A stretch of DNA of 64,000 nt, from NCBI RefSeq assembly GCF_000176035.2, contig NC_015675.1, forward strand, positions 6,328,001-6,392,000, read 5' to 3'. The DNA is from Mesorhizobium opportunistum WSM2075. Its GTDB lineage: Bacteria > Pseudomonadota > Alphaproteobacteria > Rhizobiales > Rhizobiaceae. Of this stretch, positions 56,936 to 64,000 are shown piece by piece. The position numbers and the translations under genes are program-made. The notes under the pieces are model-generated. The model did no database searches. It was given only the letters and a program-made list of their open reading frames with translations, and was not told the origin of the DNA. Position 1 is the first letter of the stretch; every line of letters begins with the position of its first letter.

Positions 56936-57542
56936 CTAGGATCGAGGTCGAGGTGTAGTGGGCGTCTCAGTTGGCAAGAGGGGATATGTGATCTCCGGTC
57001 GCTTTCCGGTCACCGAATGAAGGTAGGCAACGATCCGATCGATTTCGATTTGCGCTAGCTCTTGGCCAAACTGGGTAGTGCCCATGATGGCGACCGCCTC
57101 GCTCAGGTCCCAGACCTTGCCCGAATGAAAGTATAGCGCGGTGATTGCTACGTTGCGCAGCGATGGCACGCGGAAAACATAGGATCCTCTGGCACATTGG
57201 TGACGGCAAATCGTCCCTTGTCGTTCTCCGGCAGGATGTCGGCGCCGGGCTTCTCTACGAGGCCGAATGGATATAGCCTTCCCCGCCAATATTGACACCG
57301 GAATGGCAGGAGGAGCAGCCCTTTTCCATAAAAGGGCCAGACCGTGTTTCGCTGGGATCAATGGCGGTGTCATCGCCATTGAGGTAGGCCTCGAATGGGT
57401 CCGGCGCGACCAGTGTCGCCTCGTAGGATGGCAAGGGCTTGAAGATGGCAGTGCCGTGTCCCTGAGGTCTGGCGGAGGGACTGCTCAGCAAAGCTGTGGC
57501 CGCCACAAGCGCAACAGCCACCGCGGGCAATAGAATTTTCAT
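56936..57542 (-). pseudogene. Di-heme cytochrome c peroxidase/MauG-family pseudogene
   Basis: Starts with a signal peptide (MKILLPAVAVALVAATALLS) and soon reaches FMEKGCSSCHSGVNIGGEGY, which is the second heme domain of these peroxidases; the first heme domain is deleted. A frameshift near 57255 leads into the C-terminal part YVFRVPSLRNVAITALYFHS and GQELAQIEIDRIVAYLHSVT. So it is both internally deleted and frameshifted. Confidence 0.75.
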
Positions 57543-58055
57543 AGATTTCCTTACGAATCTCCACATGCGGCATGCGAACGCCCTGCGCGAGATCCGTTGA
57601 TCAAGGGAATGGCGCCTGTCGACCAAGATGATCGAGCGGCGGAAACAGTGATTGATGTATCGCCCGACGGCCCCCGATATCAACAGTGGCGGGCGCGCAA
57701 TCGCTATTTGTTCGCTGAGGGCTTGGTCGGTTCTGTTGCCTGTCGCCCCCACGCTGGCGCAACGCCGACCTGCTTCGTACGCGCAAGGTCTTCCAGGTGC
57801 ACGGCTCATGGTGCTTACAATTTTTCTGCGTCGTCCTCTCGCAACTCAAACCGACAAGATCGCGACTGAACGGCGGATACCGGGCGCTTATGAACGGCGA
57901 TTTCCGAGGAGATCAGCGTCGCGACAGCTTGTAACTGGCGCTATAGACCTCGATGTTGGACGAGCACCGAACAATCCTGTCGCGAGATTTGTTGCGTTCA
58001 TCGGAAATCATCACTAGAAGGCCACGCTCCGTAGACCAATCCACTGGAGAGTTTC
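57543..58055. other. Gap between the peroxidase pseudogene and mucR
   Basis: 510 bases with no convincing gene; presumably includes the mucR promoter. Confidence 0.4.
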
Positions 58056-58523
58056 ATGCCAGAAGAAGACTTCGAAAACGCCAACAACCTCATCGACCTT
58101 ACCGCGGATGTTGTCTCAGCCTATGTTTCCAACAATCCCGTCCCGGTGGGGGAGCTGCCTGCCCTGATCGGCCAATTGCACGAAGCTTTGAAACGCACGG
58201 CGGCCGGTCGCGTCTCCGCACAAGAGCCGACGGCGTTTACGCCGGCCGTCCCGATCAGAAAATCGGTGACGCCGGACTACATTATCTCCCTTGAGGACGG
58301 CAAGAAATTCAAATCGCTAAAGCGCCATCTGTCGACCCATTACGGGCTGACACCCGATGAATATCGCGCCAAATGGGGTCTGCCGGCGGACTATCCCATG
58401 GTCGCGCCGAACTATGCGGCTGCGCGCTCTGCCCTGGCCAAGACGATGGGACTCGGCCGCAAACCGAAAGAGCCTGAAGTCTCGGCGCCCGAGAAGCGGT
58501 CTAGAAAGAAGGTACCAGCGTGA
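58056..58523 (+). CDS. MucR/Ros-family regulator lacking zinc cysteines
   Basis: A 155-residue member of the MucR/Ros regulator family. The core YIISLEDGKKFKSLKRHLST followed by HYGLTPDEYRAKWGLPADYP is nearly the MucR consensus, but the zinc-finger cysteines (C-x2-C, normally VCLECGKKF) are replaced by Ser and Asp. M. loti is known to have such zinc-free Ros homologues (Ml proteins) that still bind DNA as histone-like silencers. MucR proteins control exopolysaccharide and symbiosis genes, and may also silence horizontally acquired AT-rich DNA. A terminator follows. Confidence 0.9.
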   Translation: MPEEDFENANNLIDLTADVVSAYVSNNPVPVGELPALIGQLHEALKRTAAGRVSAQEPTAFTPAVPIRKSVTPDYIISLEDGKKFKSLKRHLSTHYGLTPDEYRAKWGLPADYPMVAPNYAAARSALAKTMGLGRKPKEPEVSAPEKRSRKKVPA

Positions 58524-58585
58524 CTTCCTCAATCCAGACCCGTTGAGGGGCTGGCAGCTCGGGCATGATGCGAGCGAAAACATAG

Positions 58586-58612
58586 AAAGGCGGGATCAAA
58601 TCCCGCCTTTTC
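58586..58612 (+). terminator. Terminator after the mucR-type gene
   Basis: Perfect 11-bp stem (AAAGGCGGGAT / ATCCCGCCTTT) with a three-base loop, running into TTTTCC on the plus strand. It is 62 bases after the mucR stop. Confidence 0.85.
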
Positions 58613-58706
58613 CTTGCAGGGCGTGATTACATGCGCGAAGCGGAATGGAATTGACATAGCGCAGGGACACAGGAGACCGCGGCGGTAAAAGGACCAACTT
58701 TTCAGC

Positions 58707-60077
58707 TTGGGACGGAAACTGTTGCAGACCTCTATCCTGAAAGAATATCGCGAGGCTCTCCTGCCTTGGTACACCATCTATCCGACTGTGCCGGAGTTCA
58801 CCGCCACCGTCAGGCCCGAAAGCTATCAGGAATGGCTAAGAGGTCTGCCGGCTGACGATCCGGTGTCTCTCTATCTCCACATTCCGTTCTGCCGATCGAT
58901 TTGCTGGTATTGCGGCTTCCCGACCACGATTGCCCGCAATCAGGGTCCGATCCTCGATTATCTGGCCGTTCTGCGTGACGAGATCCGTTTGGTCTGGGAG
59001 CAAGTGCAGCAGGGGCTCGTCGTGAACGACGTGCATTTCGGCGGTGGAACCCCGACCCTGATCGGAGCAGCGGAGTTCTTGGCCATGATCCAACTCCTGC
59101 GCCGCCGCTTCGCGTTCAGGGAGTCCGCGACAATCGCCGTCGAAATTGACCCGCGCACCTTCACGGCCGAGATTGCCGAAGCAATGGGAGCAGCCAATGT
59201 GAGCCGCGCGAGTCTCGGAGTGCAGAGCTTTGATCCGATTGTTCAAAAAGCGATAAACCGCGTCCAGAGCGAGGCGCAGACGGCCGCTGCCGTCGAAGAG
59301 CTGCGCCGGCATGGGGTAAGCGGCATCAACGTCGATCTCATTTTCGGTCTTCCGAATCAGACGGTAGAGTCCTGCGTCCAGACTGCGGCGGCAACTGTCG
59401 CCATGCGCCCCAACCGGCTTGCGGTGTTCGGCTACGCGCACATTCCATCGGTGATAAAGAATCAGCGCCTGATCGAGACGACTGCGCTGCCGGACAGCGT
59501 CGCCCGCGCCGAACAGGCTGCGGCCGTGGCCGAGACGCTGGTCGCCGCCGGCTACCAAGAGATCGGCCTCGACCATTTCGCCTTGCCGGACGACGAACTT
59601 ACGCTGGCGCAGACCAGTGGTCGGCTACGGCGTAACTCGCTGGGTTACTCGGCCGACACCTGCAAAACCCTGATCGGTTTCGGCGCGTCGGCTATCGGGC
59701 GGGTCGGCGAGGGTTACGTCCAGAACGAGGTAACACGTGAGTCCTACAGTCGGCACATAGCAGCTGGCCGTTTGGCGACGTCAAAAGGCTACCGGCTCAC
59801 AGACGATGACCGCGTGCGAGCCGTGATCATAGAGCGGCTGATGTGCGATTTGCAGGCCGATGTGCCGGCAATTTGTGCGGCCTGTGGATTCGATCCAACT
59901 CGCCTTCTCGATTCGGCTGCCGAACGCTTGGCGAAGCTGGCTGAGGATGGGATAGTGGACATTGAAAACGGTTTCATCCGGGTGCGGCAGGAGCATCGTT
60001 TCGTAGTTCGCGCTGTTGCTGCCGCATTCGATGCTTTTCTCGACCGGGTTGTCCCACAGCACAGCCAATCAGCGTGA
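58707..60077 (+). CDS. hemN: Oxygen-independent coproporphyrinogen III dehydrogenase
   Basis: Radical-SAM enzyme for heme synthesis under low oxygen, as in nodules. The 456 residues contain the iron-sulphur cluster motif CRSICWYC (Cys62, 66 and 69) within LYLHIPFCRSICWYCGF, the VHFGGGTPTLI motif and the C-terminal HemN domain. The first codon is TTG at 58707; a second TTG at 58722 with GGGACGGAAAC upstream is an alternative. I find no FixK/FNR box (TTGAT-N4-ATCAA) in the upstream 180 bases. It stands alone after mucR's terminator. Confidence 0.93.
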   Translation: MGRKLLQTSILKEYREALLPWYTIYPTVPEFTATVRPESYQEWLRGLPADDPVSLYLHIPFCRSICWYCGFPTTIARNQGPILDYLAVLRDEIRLVWEQVQQGLVVNDVHFGGGTPTLIGAAEFLAMIQLLRRRFAFRESATIAVEIDPRTFTAEIAEAMGAANVSRASLGVQSFDPIVQKAINRVQSEAQTAAAVEELRRHGVSGINVDLIFGLPNQTVESCVQTAAATVAMRPNRLAVFGYAHIPSVIKNQRLIETTALPDSVARAEQAAAVAETLVAAGYQEIGLDHFALPDDELTLAQTSGRLRRNSLGYSADTCKTLIGFGASAIGRVGEGYVQNEVTRESYSRHIAAGRLATSKGYRLTDDDRVRAVIIERLMCDLQADVPAICAACGFDPTRLLDSAAERLAKLAEDGIVDIENGFIRVRQEHRFVVRAVAAAFDAFLDRVVPQHSQSA

Positions 60078-60412
60078 GGTGCCAAAGCGACAAGCTCGTG
60101 CCGAACGGCAAGCTCCTAAAACCGCCGCAGGCCCCGGTCACGGCGCCCCCTGCGCGGATTGAAGTGTTTGACGGTCCCGAATGGACGAGCGTGTCGCCGA
60201 TAACGCGACACAGTCATCGATGGTGACTTGTTTTGCGAGATGCCCGGCCGATCGACGTCTTGTGCTTATGAATACTACTTTCGCAGGCAAGAGCGAAAAC
60301 GACAAGATCGTCGGCGCGATGATCTCGTGGACGCGCGGCACGGTCGTGTCTTCTCATCAGTGATGAGGATCAACAGTTTTGGAGTTATGGGCAGAAACTA
60401 CCCTAGCCTTAG
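60078..60412. other. Gap after hemN
   Basis: 335 bases, no gene recognised. Confidence 0.4.
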
Positions 60413-61140
60413 CTAATGGCAACGTGGGCAGGACCCGAGAATTCTAAAGCCATCAATATCCGCCAACGCAGCCAGCGCCGGGTGCGTCAAAACATGGCCA
60501 GCGACATCGATGACATATTGATGGGTGTCCAGCCGCTCGCATGTCGGACGCTCATAACTGAGATTTTGCTCTGAAACGCGGAGGTGAAGTGTCGTCCGGT
60601 CAAATCCTGTCGGCTCAGTGGCCCTGCCCCCGAGCACCCACCACCGCTTAACGTTATGCAGCCCTTCTTCAATTCCTGTTCGCAATATCTGCAGATTGTA
60701 CAGCTTGGCACCAAGCGCAGGACCAAATGCCGCTATCGAGGGCGAGGCTTAGCGACTAAAGATGTCGCTCCCTTACGGCTCTCTCGCTCGACATTGGGCA
60801 TGTTCTCGTCGAGCCACCCGGCCACCTCCTGCAAGGCTACGGCGTGGCCAAGCACCTTAGTGATCATCGAGAAACTCGCATCCTTGCTGGCCATCAGGCT
60901 ATAGCTCAAGACCTTCGGGTACTCGGCGATGACCCTGGGAGACCTCAAGCGCAGGACTTGGTCGAGGTAGAGAGTGGTTCCGACCAGAGAGGTCGTAGCT
61001 GGAACGCATGCAACGTCGACGCAGCCATTCTCATATGCTTCGAACAATCCGTCGTTGAACGGAACGAGTTCAACTTGGTCGCCAAAGAGGTCCAGCGAGG
61101 CTTGATGGGTCCAGGTCCCCTCAGGGCCAATGTACCCTAC
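60413..61140 (-). pseudogene. Prephenate dehydratase (PheA-like), frameshifted
   Basis: The minus strand starts with RVGYIGPEGTWTHQASLDLF (no start codon in this frame after an upstream TGA), continues GLFEAYENGCVDVACVPATT, and then KVLGHAVALQEVAGWLDENM before a stop. A second frame resumes with ALGAKLYNLQILRTGIEEGL, NVKRWWVLGG and an ACT-like end LADIDGFRILGSCPRC. The order is that of prephenate dehydratase followed by an ACT domain. The lost start codon and the frameshift near 60730 make it a pseudogene. Confidence 0.72.
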
Positions 61141-61549
61141 CCGCTTGATCGTGGAGATGTCGACCGCTGGAGGTGGCTGAATTGCTGGTTCATTTCCTCG
61201 GCACGCTCGATCGATAATGCGTCAGAGCACGGGGCTCGTGAACGAAAATATAGCATTGATCCGCGTGAAGCGAGCGGACCCACAAGAAGCTCGCAGCTTG
61301 ATCTCATTTGTCCAGATTCGTTCTGATGCGCGCGGTCGCCGTCGGCATCTGCTACGTGAGAATCTACAGCAGAAAAAATAAGAGGCCGGGACCCGCCCCT
61401 CTTCACTTGCAAACATCTTGTTTCAGTAGAACTTAGCAGCTTCCTGCAAACCGCAGCCCGGTCAGCGGGAGATCCGTGTTCTTGCCCGCTCCTATGGCGC
61501 GGTCAGTGGCACTTCTGCCCGGCTCTTGCCGGGCAGAGGCAGAAAAAGA
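61141..61549. other. Gap between the pheA remnant and the cold-shock gene
   Basis: No gene is seen. A perfect 10-bp inverted repeat with a TCTT loop (TCTGCCCGGC-TCTT-GCCGGGCAGA, 61514-61537) lies 12 bases past the cold-shock stop. It lacks a T-run on the minus strand, so it is a hairpin of RNA-stability or weak-terminator type. Confidence 0.5.
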
Positions 61550-61762
61550 TCAGCCAGCTTTGCTGAGACTGCCTGCGGAGGACTTGCCGGTACGGCGGTC
61601 CTGTTCGACCTCGTAGTTGATCTTCTGGCCCTCATTAAGGGTCGAAAGGCCCGCTCGTTCGACAGCGGAAATGTGAACGAAAACGTCCTGACCTCCGTTG
61701 TCAGGCTGGATAAAACCGAATCCCTTGGTGCTGTTGAACCACTTCACCGTTCCAGTCGCCAT
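61550..61762 (-). CDS. cspA: Cold-shock domain protein
   Basis: A 70-residue nucleic-acid-binding protein, [20 protein letters not shown] at the start, with RNP1 (KGFGFIQP) and RNP2 (DVFVHIS) intact. It acts as an RNA chaperone and transcription antiterminator. The last residues ([14 protein letters not shown]) are normal for the alphaproteobacterial group. It is monocistronic with a G/C-rich hairpin right after the stop. Confidence 0.95.
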   Translation of the reverse strand: MATGTVKWFNSTKGFGFIQPDNGGQDVFVHISAVERAGLSTLNEGQKINYEVEQDRRTGKSSAGSLSKAG

Positions 61763-62175
61763 AGTCGTATTCCTTTGTAACCATTCAATGTAGGCAGGCC
61801 ATAGGCCAGGTCCGCTTCATATCTGAGATTTTAGGGGCAGCAAAAGCGAAAACAGCAAAAGCCCCGGTCAAATCGCAAATCGGCTCGCAAGCTCCATCAT
61901 GACCGCCCCTCGCGGAAGCGTCTCCCGCGCTGGCGTTCCGAGTGGCAAATACATGTCCTGCAACGCTCCGGTAAATTCCAGACCGCGTCTATCGCTGTTT
62001 GGAGTCGTGTTAGGGGACCAGCGATCGGCCGATGTGAGCAGGCGTACGCGGACGACCAGCAACTACAGGCGCGCGCTAACGCCATGATATTCGACATCTC
62101 CGAAGGGTAGCTCACCTAGCCACCTTTTTAAGCGGTGAGGGCTTCCCATTCGGGCGGTGTAAGATGTCCGACAAT
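61763..62175. other. Gap upstream of cspA and the P450 promoter
   Basis: No convincing gene; it should contain the cspA leader on the minus strand. Confidence 0.4.
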
Positions 62176-62191
62176 GTCGGATACGTAACAT
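62176..62191 (+). promoter_or_regulatory. NifA upstream activator site for the P450 unit
   Basis: TGTCGGATACGTAACA matches TGT-N10-ACA. It overlaps a palindrome (TCCGACA-A-TGTCGGA, 62168-62182). A sigma54 element follows 44 bases downstream, closer than usual. Confidence 0.65.
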
Positions 62192-62235
62192 AGCTGAGTC
62201 CGACAATCACATCGCCGAAACGGGGTTTTCTCATT

Positions 62236-62251
62236 TGGCACGGTTCGTGCG
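62236..62251 (+). promoter_or_regulatory. Sigma54 (-24/-12) promoter for the P450 unit
   Basis: TGGCACGGTTCGTGCG: the -24 TGGCAC is perfect and GG and GC are ten bases apart, with one deviation (GTGC for TTGC) at -12. Confidence 0.65.
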
Positions 62252-62365
62252 CGGTCATCGCGAACACGTCACGGGCCGAGGAGAGTCATCCAATGATCCC
62301 AAAAAAATACCGCCTCACGTTTCCCAGATTAGCTCAAAGATGACGCTCGTGTCAGGCCTCGAAAC

Positions 62366-62734
62366 ATGTTGATGGCTCATCTGGCTCGGGGCTACCCACC
62401 GCCCCACTATCTCCCACTAAAGGGACGAGCACGCAGCACCCTCAACATAAGGGACAACTCACTTTGCCTCAAAACTTGCCCATCGGCCGGTCACGACAAG
62501 AGACGCCGTCAGCAAACCTTCAGTCTGGCTCTTTTTGCGACCGCGCTGGCCTTCGTGAGCACCGCTCCGGTTCTGGCGGCTACCGATGACATCAAGGCGA
62601 CGGCCAATCACGTCGCCGGCGAGTTTGACCGCGCGGTGGCCGAGATCGGTGGCTCGCACGACGCCTTCACCTCCTATGACTATAGTGCCTACTACCCTGG
62701 CGCGCGCCGGTCAGATCAGCCAGCCAAGAGGTAA
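62366..62734 (+). CDS. Small exported protein upstream of the P450
   Basis: The frame encodes 122 residues. The part that looks real is the second half: a basic stretch (KRRRQQT), a hydrophobic signal sequence ([20 protein letters not shown], cut after VLAA) and a short mature chain ([20 protein letters not shown] and on) without recognised domain. It ends five bases before the P450 start, so the two are co-translated. The correct start is uncertain: the ATGs at 62366 and 62372 lie in poor ribosome-site context and well before the signal sequence. Expression from the NifA/sigma54 promoter is likely. Confidence 0.55.
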   Translation: MLMAHLARGYPPPHYLPLKGRARSTLNIRDNSLCLKTCPSAGHDKRRRQQTFSLALFATALAFVSTAPVLAATDDIKATANHVAGEFDRAVAEIGGSHDAFTSYDYSAYYPGARRSDQPAKR

Positions 62735-62739
62735 CCAAG

Positions 62740-64000
62740 ATGGACGTGCAAGAAACCAAGACAGCATGCCGGGACGCCTTCGCCGAACTGGCGTCGCCAG
62801 CGTGCATCCACGACCCGTATCCGTTTATGCGATGGTTGCGCGAGCACGATCCGGTGCATCGCGCGGCCTCGGGCCTCTTTCTGTTGAGCCGCCACGCCGA
62901 CATTTACTGGGCGCTCACGGCCACGGGCGATGCCTTTCGGGGACCGGCGCCTGGCGAACTGGCGCGCTATTTCCCGCGTGCGGCGACCAGCCTGTCGCTC
63001 AATCTAATGGCGTCCACGATAGCGATGAAGGACCCACCGACGCATACGCGTCTGCGCCGGCTGATCTCTCGCGATTTCACCATGCGCCAGATCGACAACC
63101 TGCGGCCGAGCATCGCGCGCATCGTCGCAGCGCGCCTGGACGGCATGGCGCCCGCGCTGGAGCGCGGGGAGGCGGTGGATCTGCATCGGGAATTCGCGCT
63201 GGCCTTGCCCATGCTGGTCTTCGCCGAACTGTTCGGCCTGCCCCAGGACGACATGTTCGGGCTCGCCGCCGGCATCGGCGCCATTGTGGAAGGCCTGAGC
63301 CCGCACGCCAGCGATCCCCAGCTCGCCGCGGCGGACGCAGGCAGCGCCAGGGTGCAGGCCTACTTCGGCGACCTCATACAGCGCAAGCGCACCGATCCCC
63401 GCCATGACATCGTGTCGATGCTGGTCGGCGCACACGACGACGATGCCGACACGCTATCGGATGCGGAGTTGATCAGCATGCTGTGGGGCATGCTGCTGGG
63501 CGGCTTCACCACCACTGCTGCGGCCATCGACCACGCGGTCCTGGCGATGCTGGCTTATCCCGAACAGCGGCACTGGCTGCAGGGAGACGCCGTGGAGGTG
63601 AAGGCATTCGTCGAAGAAGTCCTGCGCCGCGACGCGCCCGTCCTGTTCAGCGCCACTCCGCGTATCGCCCAGCGCGACATCGAACTGGGCGGCGTGGTGA
63701 TCCCGAAGAACGCGGACGTTCGCGTTCTGATCGCGGCCGGCAATCGCGACCCGGACGGCTTCGCCGATCCCGACCGCTTCGATCCCGCGCGGTTCTACGG
63801 CACCAATCCTGGCATGTCGACCGACGGGAAGATCATGCTGAGCTTCGGCCACGGCATCCACTTCTGCCCCGGTGCACAACTGGCCCGGATGCAGTTGGCC
63901 GAGAGCCTGCCGCGGATCCAGGCGCGCTTCCCCACGCTGGCATTGGCCGAGCAGCCGACCCGGGAGCCCTCCGCGTTCCTTAGGACGTTCCTTGCGCTGC
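62740..64000 (+). CDS. Cytochrome P450, partial at window end
   Basis: Starts [20 protein letters not shown] after AGAGG and remains open to the last base, giving 420 residues. P450 landmarks: the I-helix oxygen-binding region [18 protein letters not shown], the ExxR of EEVLRRD, and the heme-ligand loop [17 protein letters not shown] (Cys near residue 375). It does not resemble CYP112 of the gibberellin operon, and may be a CYP127-type enzyme known from symbiotic regions (y4vG in NGR234), though I am not certain. The NifA/sigma54 promoter suggests a role in bacteroids. Possible further operon genes lie outside the window. Confidence 0.9.
   Translation, partial: MDVQETKTACRDAFAELASPACIHDPYPFMRWLREHDPVHRAASGLFLLSRHADIYWALTATGDAFRGPAPGELARYFPRAATSLSLNLMASTIAMKDPPTHTRLRRLISRDFTMRQIDNLRPSIARIVAARLDGMAPALERGEAVDLHREFALALPMLVFAELFGLPQDDMFGLAAGIGAIVEGLSPHASDPQLAAADAGSARVQAYFGDLIQRKRTDPRHDIVSMLVGAHDDDADTLSDAELISMLWGMLLGGFTTTAAAIDHAVLAMLAYPEQRHWLQGDAVEVKAFVEEVLRRDAPVLFSATPRIAQRDIELGGVVIPKNADVRVLIAAGNRDPDGFADPDRFDPARFYGTNPGMSTDGKIMLSFGHGIHFCPGAQLARMQLAESLPRIQARFPTLALAEQPTREPSAFLRTFLAL

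Noticed and set aside
58524..58706. FixK/FNR box for hemN
   Set aside because: Only TTGACATAGCGCAG was found; it lacks the ATCAA half.
61514..61537. Rho-independent terminator of cspA
   Set aside because: The stem is perfect, but no T-run follows on the minus strand, so only a hairpin is reported.
1..64000. CRISPR arrays, tRNA or rRNA genes, nod boxes, integrase and attachment site
   Set aside because: I looked for regularly spaced repeats, cloverleaf-like sequences and the ATC-N9-GAT nod-box pattern near gene starts and found none I could support; a full computed scan was not possible.

Overview
The window looks like part of the symbiosis island of a Mesorhizobium strain (M. loti R7A-like). 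The evidence is a complete Agrobacterium-type virB1-virB11 operon, virG, and virD4 flanked by two plant-directed effector genes in the order msi059-virD4-msi061. To this are added NifA/sigma54 promoters, a MucR/Ros regulator without zinc cysteines, hemN, a rhizobial PIN toxin-antitoxin pair (y4jK/y4jJ type) and many decayed insertion sequences and pseudogenes. I identify it by reading the proteins; no database search was run.

Layout. 139-9561 (minus): virB1-virB11, tightly overlapping, with a vir-box-like site at 9669. 10330-11520 (plus): a small unknown ORF and virG. 11575-14167: two decayed IS66 copies. 14164-20293 (minus): the C48-protease effector Msi059, the coupling protein VirD4 and the VirF-like F-box effector Msi061. 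Both effectors end in the type IV secretion signal R-X7-R-X-R-X-R. 20374-22727 has no recognisable gene. 22728-23640 is a PIN toxin-antitoxin pair.

23830-37380 is a catabolic locus. A LysR regulator faces two plus-strand transcription units, CapA-like/M20 amidohydrolase and PLP-racemase-like/ABC transporter/arginase/ornithine cyclodeaminase/CtlX/DDAH. Both units start from a duplicated, almost identical ~70 bp operator-promoter. The plan resembles the nopaline catabolism (noc) region without opine oxidases and with methylarginine- and citrulline-type hydrolases added. Next to it (37911-43606) lie a PRMT7-like arginine methyltransferase, two more methyltransferases and one protein of unknown family. 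Two of these genes (37911 and 42815) have textbook NifA sites plus -24/-12 promoters. Nodule-specific synthesis genes beside a guanidino-compound catabolic operon recall the mos/moc rhizopine arrangement. This is the best candidate here for an undescribed system.

45030-49178: a broken BRCT-domain gene, a TatD-like remnant, and a hipB-hipA pair with a frameshifted third gene. 49956-56717: an ArsR-type regulator, glyA, metK, adenosine kinase, a metE pseudogene still carrying half of a cobalamin riboswitch, and tdh. Together these form a one-carbon/activated-methyl-cycle cluster that could supply S-adenosylmethionine to the nearby methyltransferases. 56936-61762: a peroxidase pseudogene, mucR, hemN, a prephenate-dehydratase pseudogene and a cold-shock gene. 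62176-64000: a NifA/sigma54 promoter, a small exported protein, and a cytochrome P450 that runs off the window.
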